Below, one piece after another: positions 9,451-18,900 of a DNA stretch of 64,000 nt. The notes under the pieces are model-generated. The model did no database searches. It was not told where the DNA came from and saw only the letters and a list, made by a program, of their open reading frames with translations. Origin of the DNA: Bacteroidetes bacterium GWF2_35_48 (GTDB lineage: Bacteria; Bacteroidota; Bacteroidia; Bacteroidales; GWF2-35-48); contig MEOG01000126.1 in NCBI GenBank assembly GCA_001769125.1, positions 27,744 to 91,743 of the forward strand, given 5' to 3'. The position numbers were made by a program, and so were the translations under genes. Each line of letters starts with the position of its first letter. Positions within the stretch are counted from its first letter, which is position 1.

Positions 9451-10722
9451 ATGAAAAGATTTTCATTTTTAGTTTTTTTATTTTATTCTTTGCATTTATC
9501 GGCGCAGGTAAAATTCGATGATTTTTTTATTTCAAAGACCTTACGAGTGGATTATTTTCACTCGGGAAACTTGATTACAGACATGATTTGTTTCGAGCAA
9601 ATGAAGCAGGAAGCTTTCTGGGGAGGCTCAAAGAAAAACCTTGTTGATATTTTTGATTACGGGAATTATAAATTTTCAGTTTGTGATTCATCCAGTAATA
9701 AGGAAATTTATTCCCGAGGATTTTGCTCACTGTTTCAGGAATGGCAGAATACGGATGAAGCAAAAAAAATAAACAGGAGTTTTTATGAATGTGTGGTTTT
9801 TCCCTTTCCAAAAAAAACAGTGAAACTGGAAATTTTCAGTAAGGATAAATACATGAAGCTTACTAAAATATTTGAGATGTATATAAACCCGAATAATTAT
9901 TTTATTAAAAAGGAAAACCCTCTTCGTTACGCATCCTACAAGATTTTTGATTCAGGAGACCCTTCTGTAAAAGTGGATGTTGTTATTATTCCTGACGGGT
10001 ATGCAAAAGAAGATCTTGAAAAACTAAAAAAAGATGCAAAACGTTTTGCCGGATATTTGTTTAATCATGCCCCTTTTAAGGAAAACAAAGAGAAGTTTAA
10101 TATCTGGCTTGTTGAAGCATTTTCTCAGGAAAGCGGTACGGATATAGCCGGTCAGCATGTATGGAAAAATACAATTGTGAATTCAAATTTTTACACATTT
10201 GACAGCGACCGTTATCTTACTACTTCTGATATAAAATCGGTGCGGGATCTTGCAGGTCTTGTTCCCTATGATCAGATTTTTATTATGGTAAATTCTACGA
10301 AATACGGAGGGGGAGGGGTTTACAATGCTTTCAGCATGTGTTCGAGCGATAATGAACATGCAGAAGTTGTTTTTATTCATGAATTCGGTCATGCTTTTGG
10401 CGGGTTAGGAGATGAATATTATGATTCGGATGTAGCCGTGCAGGATTATTATAAAAAAGAAGTGGAGCCATGGGAGCCAAATCTTACGACATTGGTTAAT
10501 TTCGATAAAAAGTGGAAAAACATGCTTGATAAAGAGACTCCGATTCCTACTCCCAATACAGATAATTATAAAGATAAAGTCGGTGCTTTTGAAGGTGGTG
10601 GCTATATGCCGAAAGGAATGTACCGGCCTTACATAAATTGCGAAATGAAAAGTTTGTATTCGGGATTTTGCCCTGTTTGCCAGAAAGCCTTAAAAGATAT
10701 GATTGACTTTTGTACGAAATAG
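9451..10722 (+). CDS. secreted M64 family metallopeptidase
   Basis: Signal peptide; VVFIHEFGHAFGGLGDEYY HExxH motif. Confidence 0.88.
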   Translation: MKRFSFLVFLFYSLHLSAQVKFDDFFISKTLRVDYFHSGNLITDMICFEQMKQEAFWGGSKKNLVDIFDYGNYKFSVCDSSSNKEIYSRGFCSLFQEWQNTDEAKKINRSFYECVVFPFPKKTVKLEIFSKDKYMKLTKIFEMYINPNNYFIKKENPLRYASYKIFDSGDPSVKVDVVIIPDGYAKEDLEKLKKDAKRFAGYLFNHAPFKENKEKFNIWLVEAFSQESGTDIAGQHVWKNTIVNSNFYTFDSDRYLTTSDIKSVRDLAGLVPYDQIFIMVNSTKYGGGGVYNAFSMCSSDNEHAEVVFIHEFGHAFGGLGDEYYDSDVAVQDYYKKEVEPWEPNLTTLVNFDKKWKNMLDKETPIPTPNTDNYKDKVGAFEGGGYMPKGMYRPYINCEMKSLYSGFCPVCQKALKDMIDFCTK

Positions 10723-10855
10723 AGTGCGCTTTGTTGGTTCGCTTACCTCTTTGCCTGCCTTGAGACGAGCGTTAATAATAGGATTTTAGATGTTCAGCAC
10801 AAACTGACAAGAGAAATTATGAAACAAAATAAATTTTGTATATTTGTAGATAATT

Positions 10856-11170
10856 ATGGATAAAAAAGATAAAATATTAATAAAAATAAAGAAATCCATT
10901 ACTAAAGAGGATTCAGAAGCTGAAATAATTTTATTTGGCTCAAGAGCCAGAGGAGATAATACGAATATTTCAGACTGGGATATCCTTGTTTTAATTGATA
11001 ATAACAATACAAATGAATTAGAGGATAAATTTAGAAATAATCTTTATGAAATAGAATTAGAAACAGGACAAATAATATCAACAATTGTTTATTCAAAAAA
11101 TTATTGGTCAAACATATTAAAATATTCTCCACTTTATAATAACGTAAATAAGGAGGGGATTCGTTTATGA
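10856..11170 (+). CDS. MNT-type nucleotidyltransferase (antitoxin-like)
   Basis: EIILFGSRARGDNTNISDWDILV GSRARG motif. Confidence 0.85.
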   Translation: MDKKDKILIKIKKSITKEDSEAEIILFGSRARGDNTNISDWDILVLIDNNNTNELEDKFRNNLYEIELETGQIISTIVYSKNYWSNILKYSPLYNNVNKEGIRL

Positions 11171-11571
11171 ACGAACAAACCAGAATGGATTATATAAAAT
11201 ATCGTTTTGAAAAAGCTTATGAAAGTCTTAATGATGCAAAATTATTAGCTCAAAATAAACGATGGAATTCTTGTGTAAATAGACTATATTATGCTGCTTT
11301 TTATTCTGTAATAGCCTTACTCCTTACTGATAATTACGATGGTTTAACTCATGATGGAACAAGAAGTCAATTTAATTTAAAATATATCAAAGACGGTAAA
11401 ATTGACAAGGAGTTTGGGAAGTTGTATTCAAAATTATTTGACTGGAGACAAAAAGGAGATTATGGCGATTTATTTGACTTTACTGAAGAACAGGTATCTC
11501 CATTAATTAATCCTACCGAAAAATTATTAATAGAAATCCAAAAGCGAATAATTATATCTACAGAGGAATAA
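11167..11571 (+). CDS. HEPN domain protein (toxin-like)
   Basis: Overlaps MNT gene by 4 bp; NSCVNRLYYAAFYSVIALL HEPN motif. Confidence 0.82.
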   Translation: MNEQTRMDYIKYRFEKAYESLNDAKLLAQNKRWNSCVNRLYYAAFYSVIALLLTDNYDGLTHDGTRSQFNLKYIKDGKIDKEFGKLYSKLFDWRQKGDYGDLFDFTEEQVSPLINPTEKLLIEIQKRIIISTEE

Positions 11572-11623
11572 ACAGTGTTCGGTCTTTTCGCTTCTAAAAT
11601 AATCCGAATTAATCAATCTCATT

Positions 11624-13252
11624 ATGCGAATTTTATTTATAATCCTGATAAGTTTCCTGTTATTTTCCTGTGCCCAAAAGCAGCAGGTTGATTTCATTAT
11701 TACAAATGCAGAAATTTATACCTCTGATGATAGTTTGCCTAAAGCGCAAAGTATAGCAGTTGATAAGGGCAAGTTTGTGTGTGTTGGTACAAATGAAGAA
11801 ATTTTGTCTGCATTCAATTCTGATAATATTAAAGATTTTTCCGGAAAATTTATTTATCCCGGTTTGATAGATGCGCATTGTCATTTTATTGGTTATGCAA
11901 AAAGCTTGCAATATGCAGATTTGAAAAAGGCTGCTTCTTTTCAGGATGTATTGGAAATTATATCAGAACACAGAAAAAAATATCCTTCTGAGTGGCTTGT
12001 AGGAAGAGGTTGGGATCAGAATAAATGGAGCGAAAAAGTATTTCCTGACAATGCTGAACTGAATAAAATATTTCCCGATATTCCGGTTGTTCTTATTAGA
12101 ATAGACGGACATGCAGCCCTTGCAAATCAAAAGGCTTTATCTATTACCGGAATAAATTCTTCAACAAAAATACAGGGAGGAGAAATACAAAAAAAGAATG
12201 GAAATATAACAGGAATTTTATTAGACAAGGCTTGCGACCACATCCGTTCATATATTCCAAATCCCACAAACACAGGAATGGCTTTACTTTTGAAGGAAGC
12301 CGAAAAACAATGTTTTGCCGTTGGTTTAACCATGTTGGCAGACGCCGGACTGGATGCTTCTGAAATACATTTGATAGATTCGCTTCAAAAATCAGGTGCA
12401 TTAAAGATGAAAATCTACGCCATGCTGAATCCTACAAAAGAAAATTATACGAAATACATGGATAAAGGAATATATGCAACACCTCTGCTGAAAATTGCAT
12501 CTGTGAAATTATATGCAGACGGAGCTTTAGGCTCAAGAGGCGCGCTATTACTTGCTCCTTACTCTGATGATATTAAAAATTCTGGTATTCTTGTTGAATC
12601 TACTGAAGCATTAAGGGAAACCATGCAGCGGGCTGATAAAGCGGGTTATCAGGTTTGCACACATGCAATAGGGGATTCTGCCGTTCGTCTTATTCTGAAA
12701 CTTTATGGTGAGATATTGAAAGAGAAAAACGACAAGCGTTGGCGAATAGAACATTCTCAGGTTGTGCATTCCAATGATATTCATAAATACGGAACGTTTT
12801 CTATAATTCCGGCAGTCAATACTACGCATGCGACTTCTGATATGGGTTGGGCTGAAAACAGGCTTGGCGCTGAAAGAATCCATACTGCTTATGCTTATCA
12901 GAATTTACTGATACAAAATAATTGGTTAAGCAATGGGAGCGATTTTCCGATAGAAAGTATCAATCCTATATATGGGTTTCACGCTGCAATTGCACGAAAA
13001 GATCATGAGGGAAATCCTGAAAATGGTTTTTTACCCGACAATGCACTTACCCGCGAACAGGCTTTAAAGGCAATGACGGTTTGGGCTGCCAGAGCCTGTT
13101 TCATGGAGAACGAAATCGGAAGTATCAAAAAGGGAATGGCTGCTGATTTTGTAATTTTTGACCGGGATATAATGAAGGAAGCCGAAAAAAATGTCTGGCA
13201 ATTTCAGCCCTTGGAAACCTTTATTAATGGACAAAATGTTATGAAAAAATAA
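11624..13252 (+). CDS. amidohydrolase (YtcJ-like), lipoprotein signal
   Basis: LFSCAQ lipobox; GKFIYPGLIDAHCHFIGYA; ALGSRGALLLAPYSD; THAIGDSAV. Confidence 0.9.
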   Translation: MRILFIILISFLLFSCAQKQQVDFIITNAEIYTSDDSLPKAQSIAVDKGKFVCVGTNEEILSAFNSDNIKDFSGKFIYPGLIDAHCHFIGYAKSLQYADLKKAASFQDVLEIISEHRKKYPSEWLVGRGWDQNKWSEKVFPDNAELNKIFPDIPVVLIRIDGHAALANQKALSITGINSSTKIQGGEIQKKNGNITGILLDKACDHIRSYIPNPTNTGMALLLKEAEKQCFAVGLTMLADAGLDASEIHLIDSLQKSGALKMKIYAMLNPTKENYTKYMDKGIYATPLLKIASVKLYADGALGSRGALLLAPYSDDIKNSGILVESTEALRETMQRADKAGYQVCTHAIGDSAVRLILKLYGEILKEKNDKRWRIEHSQVVHSNDIHKYGTFSIIPAVNTTHATSDMGWAENRLGAERIHTAYAYQNLLIQNNWLSNGSDFPIESINPIYGFHAAIARKDHEGNPENGFLPDNALTREQALKAMTVWAARACFMENEIGSIKKGMAADFVIFDRDIMKEAEKNVWQFQPLETFINGQNVMKK

Positions 13253-13389
13253 TGGTTGAAAATATACAATCAATATCTGTAGCAGCAGAGTTGCGAAATA
13301 TTTGTAAAATAACTTATAACGTATCGTAAAACGAAGGTGCAGAACACCGCAATATATTTTTCAGGTTTGCTGAATTTAATAATTTTTGT

Positions 13390-14097
13390 ATGCGAAAATT
13401 GAGTCAATTAATATTGTTTTGTTTAATCTTTTCTTTTACTACAAGCTACAGCCAGGTTGTGAAAGAAAAAAAAATGAAATTTTCAGGAGTGGTCTTTGAG
13501 AAGGACAGCCTCACAGGTATTCAGGGTGTAACAATACAGGTTAATAAAGAAAAAAAGATTGTTACTAAAGATAAGGGGCATTTTTATTTTTCAGCAGAGC
13601 CGAATGATACTATTATCATTTCGAAAGATGGTTTCAGCGAAATTGGGATTGTGATTCCTGATACGCATTACATCGAAAAAAATCTTATAGGAATATTTCT
13701 TACAAAAGATTCTTTAAGCCTGCCTGATTTCTTTATTTTACCGAGATTAGACAGTAGGGATTTGCGAAATTCAATGACAGAAACTCAGGAGTCAAAGGAA
13801 CAAATGAATGCGAAAAATAATTTAAAAATTGCAAGTTATCAGGCAAAGACAGCTCAGGGAAATGAAATGGATGCATTATCAAATCAGAAAAGCATGCTGC
13901 GGCAGTATGAGCAAAATGTAGAGTACAAGTATATGATTCCTCCTGATAAAATGATTAATTTTTCGGGCATTATTCCATACACTAAAAAGCTGATACGTGA
14001 AAAGCAATCAGAGAAGGAAGAGGTTGAGATTACAAAAAGTGAAGAAAGTCTTTTAAAATTAATTTATCTTCAAAAAAATGGAGAACCTATTCGATGA
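13390..14097 (+). CDS. secreted protein with carboxypeptidase-regulatory-like domain
   Basis: Signal peptide; FSGVVFEKDSLTGIQGVTIQVNKEKKIVTKDKGHFYFSAEPNDTIIIS. Confidence 0.65.
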   Translation: MRKLSQLILFCLIFSFTTSYSQVVKEKKMKFSGVVFEKDSLTGIQGVTIQVNKEKKIVTKDKGHFYFSAEPNDTIIISKDGFSEIGIVIPDTHYIEKNLIGIFLTKDSLSLPDFFILPRLDSRDLRNSMTETQESKEQMNAKNNLKIASYQAKTAQGNEMDALSNQKSMLRQYEQNVEYKYMIPPDKMINFSGIIPYTKKLIREKQSEKEEVEITKSEESLLKLIYLQKNGEPIR

Positions 14098-14774
14098 GTT
14101 TAAAACGCATTATTTTTATCGTACTCTTCTTTGCGCTCTGTTACTTTATTATCCGCACAAGTTCATTAATTTATTATGAATACAAAGCAGACAAAGAAAT
14201 TAAAAAAAATATTGGAGAAGGCAACTGGGCAGTACGGTATAAAATATTCATCAATGAATCTGTGAAATCAGGCGCAACTATTTTTCTTGGAAACAGCCAT
14301 ACAGAGATTTTTGATTTATCCTGTTTTGTTGATACGCTGATAGTGAATCGGGGTATTTCAGGTGATGTTACAGAGGGAGTGTTGAAAAGGCTTCCTGAGA
14401 TTTATCGTTTTAATCCAAAGAAAATTTTTATTGAAATAGGGGTAAATGATATTTTTATAAAAGTCCCCTTAAACAGGATTGTTTCAAATTATAACAAGAT
14501 AATAGCGAATATCCGCAAAAATTGTCCCGATACAAAGATTTTTATACAAAGTATTTTTCCTACCGATAATAAATCTGTCAACAAAAAAATCCTTCAATTC
14601 AATTCAGAACTGAAAGATATTTGCCAAAAGAAATTCTGTACTTACATTAACCTCTATGATTTGTTTGAAAAAGAAAAAACAATCAACCCCGGATTAACTA
14701 CAGATGGCTTGCATTTGAATGATAAGGGTTATGAAATCTGGGGAAAAACAATTTCCGGATATGTTCTGAATTAG
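14094..14774 (+). CDS. GDSL/SGNH hydrolase
   Basis: FLGNSHTEIFD, GVNDI, DGLHLNDKGYEIW. Confidence 0.85.
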   Translation: MSLKRIIFIVLFFALCYFIIRTSSLIYYEYKADKEIKKNIGEGNWAVRYKIFINESVKSGATIFLGNSHTEIFDLSCFVDTLIVNRGISGDVTEGVLKRLPEIYRFNPKKIFIEIGVNDIFIKVPLNRIVSNYNKIIANIRKNCPDTKIFIQSIFPTDNKSVNKKILQFNSELKDICQKKFCTYINLYDLFEKEKTINPGLTTDGLHLNDKGYEIWGKTISGYVLN

Positions 14775-14936
14775 TGTTTGCAAGAAAACGCCAACTACTG
14801 CTTTACTCTTGTTATGAAAACAGTCATTTACAAAAGTAAATCTACCTGTCGATAGACAGGCTTCTTGGTTTTCATGGCTTCGAAAGCCTTGTATTTGACG
14901 TTTTCTTTATCAAACACAGTGTTTTCTTGCTGACAC
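14774..14936 (+). mobile_element. Element A copy 1 (163-bp MITE-like), 6-bp TSD GAATTA
   Basis: Ends GTGTTTGCAAGAAAAC / GTTTTCTTGCTGACAC; direct repeats GAATTA at 14768-14773 and 14937-14942. Confidence 0.85.
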
Positions 14937-15045
14937 GAATTAGTTTCAGCCAAAAAACTCATATTTTTTTACTTTTTTGGCTATAATGTCAGTGTCTGAT
15001 TCAGAAAGTTCGAGTTCAAGACGTGCGAAAGCCGGACTTTATGGA

Positions 15046-15669
15046 CTAAACAAGATTTTTTACAAACATTTTTTCTCCATTTATTTCCTGCTCAGAAAAG
15101 CCCATTTGTATCAGGTAATTTTTATGAGTTTCATTCAGGCACACGGTTAGAATTTTCTCATAGCCCAGATTGTAGAAGTACTGGACATTTTCAATGTATA
15201 TGTATTTGCCAACGCTAAAATCCCGGTATTGCGGTATCACAAAATCAAGATTAATATAAAGTGTTTTTTTATTCTGCACCGAAACAATAAAAACCCCGAT
15301 AACATCAATATTATTAAGAATAAGAAAGCAGGAACTTTCAATGTTGCGTTTGTAGAAAGGAGAGTAGTGGTATATTTCTCGTTTATAGTATTCGATAAAG
15401 GTATTCAGATATTCATTGTTTGAGCGAACCTGAAGAATGTTGTAAGCATTTTTGGCAACAAAAAGTTTCGAAAACATGTAAATATCTCCTGCTAATAAAC
15501 AAGTGCTGATTATTGCAGGGGGATATATTTCAAAAATAAAGCCGATAAAACTTATGATGAATAATGCTAATAAATGCAGGAAGCGGAGAAGCTTTCCCAT
15601 TTCAAGAACGATCGAAAAGCCCAGTATACCGGTTAATCCGATAAAAAATGTTTCAATATGATTTTCCAT
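15046..15669 (-). CDS. membrane protein with GNAT-like C-terminal domain
   Basis: N-terminal TM segments; C-terminal VIPQYRDFSVGKYIY...NLGYEKILTVCLNETHKNYLIQMGF. Confidence 0.5.
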   Translation of the reverse strand: MENHIETFFIGLTGILGFSIVLEMGKLLRFLHLLALFIISFIGFIFEIYPPAIISTCLLAGDIYMFSKLFVAKNAYNILQVRSNNEYLNTFIEYYKREIYHYSPFYKRNIESSCFLILNNIDVIGVFIVSVQNKKTLYINLDFVIPQYRDFSVGKYIYIENVQYFYNLGYEKILTVCLNETHKNYLIQMGFSEQEINGEKMFVKNLV

Positions 15670-15910
15670 AATTGGTTTGTTAATTCAGTATGCTAAAATA
15701 CGCATTTGTTTTGATTCATTTTACAAAAATCAAATAAATTTATTTTTTACTTAATTTTCCTGAAACGATTTTATTATTTTCACTTAAAACTTTGATTATA
15801 TATATTTTATGATTATTATTGTAAGAGGGCAAATAAACAATTCCTAAAACAGGCAACCAACAATGTGAAAAACAGTCTATAATGTAAGCCTGCTTTAAAA
15901 CTAAACGAAT

Positions 15911-18900
15911 ATGAGACAATCAATAATTTTAATAAGCTTAATGATGCTTGTTATATGCGCTATATCAAGGGCGCAGCTTGTTGTTAATAATACGCTTTCT
16001 CCAACACAATTGGTTCAGGATATTTTACTCGGACCGGGAATTGATGCTTATAATGTTACGGCAACCGGTTGTGTAACGTCCAGTACAAGCTCCGGAGATT
16101 GTATAGGAAATTTTTCTAACGGCAATACAACAAATCTTGGTTTATCAGCAGGCGTAGTCATGTGTGCTGGAAGTATATTTGATATTCCTAATGCCGCAAG
16201 CGCTAATGCTTCTATAGATAATGGGGGTGGGAGCGATCCTCAACTGGCGTCACTTGTTCCGGGATATACTATTTATGACGCAACCGTTTTAGAATTTGAC
16301 TTTATCCCCAATTCTCCACAGGTAACATTTCGGTACGTGTTTGGATCCGAAGAGTACCCTGAATATGTGGGTTCCAGTTATAATGATGCTTTTGGTTTTT
16401 TTCTTTCCGGTCCGAATCCGGGTGGTGGAAATTACACAAATGTAAATTTAGCAAAAATTCCCGGAACAACGTTACCTGTAACAATTAATAATGTAAATGC
16501 AGGCTCATATTCGCAATATTATGTAAGCAACTCGGGAGTAACAATTGTTTACGATGGATTTACTACAGTATTAACAGCAACAGCGCAGGTTACACCCTGT
16601 ATGACATATCATATTAAAATTGCTATTGGCGACGCAGGAGATCATGTTTTAGATTCCGGGATTTTTCTTGAAGCAGGTAGTTTTTCCGGTGGTAATTCTT
16701 TTTCGGTCAGCTCTGCATCTTCTAATCCTACTCTTTCAAATAATGCAATAGAAAATTGCAGCGATGGTATTGTAACTTTTAATATGGATGCTCCTCAATC
16801 TAATCCTACTACAATAACCTTTACAATTGGAGGCTCTGCAACCAATGGGGTTGATTATACAACAATACCCACAAGTGTTACGATTCCAGCAGGTGCTACT
16901 TCTACAACTCTTACAATTCATCCTGTTCAGGATGCGCTTACTGAAGGAGATGAAACGGTTCAGCTAATTGTTTCAACACCCCCATGCGGCTATGATACAG
17001 TAGTTGTAACCATTCAGGATAATCCGGAAATGGCTGTTACTGTTAATCCTGATATGACTATTTGCAGCGGCGATCAGGTAAATCTGAATGCTACTGTAAC
17101 AGGTGGGTTAAGTCCGTATTCTTATTTGTGGAGCAATGGTACAGCTACTGCTGCGAATACGGTTTATCCGGTAGGAAATGATATTACGGTTAATTATTCG
17201 GTTACTGCTACTGATGCCTGTTTTACGCAGGTTTCAGACGCAGTGGATATTTTTGTTGATGATTGCACGCCCTGTTCTGCAAATGCCGGACATGATGCGA
17301 AAATATGCGGTTTAACGTTCGATTTGCAGGCAATAACACAACCCGGTGATTATAATACCTATTGGACATCTGTTTCTCCCGGCGCAACTTTTTCAACATC
17401 TTCTTCTCCTACAACAAGTGTAACTGTTCCTGCGTTTGGAACTTATTCTTTTGTATGGAATGTTACCAATGTAGCAAACATTTCTTGTTCTGATACTGTA
17501 AACATAATTTTTGCTCCTGTTCCTACATCAACATTTACAATAACTCCTATTATGTGTTTTAGTGATAGCACAGTGGTTACATATACAGGTAATGCGCCTG
17601 CCAGTGCTATTTATACATGGAATTTCGGAGGAGGTACTGCCGTAACTGCTCCGGGACAGGAATGTTACTATGTTGAATATGGCAATCAGGGTACTTTTAA
17701 TGTTTCTCTGTATGTTGATGATGATGGATGCATTTCAAATACTACGACCAACAATGTTACAAGTCCTTCTTTACTTCAGGCAAATGTTAATGTTCAGTCT
17801 GTGCAATGCGCTTCGGGTAATAATGGATCTGTTTCTATAGATGTAACAGGTGGAACTCAAAATTATAATTACCTGTGGTCTAATGGAGCAACTCCCCCGA
17901 CTGTCGCAGGAAGTTATACGGTTACTGTTACAGATGCGCAAGGGTGTACCGTAATTCAACCCTTTGAAATAAATGAGCCCACTGCAATTGTTACGACAGA
18001 AACGCATACAAATCTGACTTGCTTTAACAATGCATCAGGAATAGCTACTGTTAGTGTTACAGGCGGACAGACACCTTATATTTTTGACTGGCCGGGTTTA
18101 CCGAACAGCACTGCAACACAGAATAATCTTCAAGCCGGATTATTTATTGTAACAATTACAGATGGTAATGGTTGTGTTATAAATCAAACATTAACAATTC
18201 AACAACCTGCAGAACTTCTCATAAGTATTCCTGCTTTAAACAATGTGAGTTGCAATGGTGGCGAAAATGGAAATATCACAGCATTAGGTACAGGAGGTAC
18301 GCCCCCGCTTAATTTCACAATAGGTGAACCCTTACAGTTATCAGGCACTTTTTCAAGTCTGAATGCAGGAAACTATAATGTAACGGTTGTTGATGCGAAC
18401 ACATGCAATACTTCTACGTCCTTTACGATAGCGGAGCCTTCTGCTGTAACAATATTGACAGAAACATCCGGTAATATTCCCTGTTATGGGTTACATAATG
18501 GAACGATATCTGTTACTGCTACAGGAGGTACAGGTGCTTTAGCGTATTCAATTGGTGGCGCTACTCAGGCTATCGGAGATTTCAATGGACTTTATCCCGG
18601 CTCTTACACGGTTACTGTTATGGATGCAAATGGCTGCAATGATGTAGGTACTACATTTACAATCACACAGCCTTCACTTATGGTTATTGACTCAATCAGA
18701 ACCACAAATCTTAATTGTTATCTGGCAAATAATGGTACCGGGGCAATTTATGTATCAGGAGGAATCCCTCCATATACTTTTACCTCGGGCGGAATTTCCC
18801 AGTCTACAGGAGTATATTCGAATCTTCCCGCAGGAACATATAATGTAGCAATATCTGATTATAATGGATGCACCATTCAGTCAGGACCTATTTTTATTTC

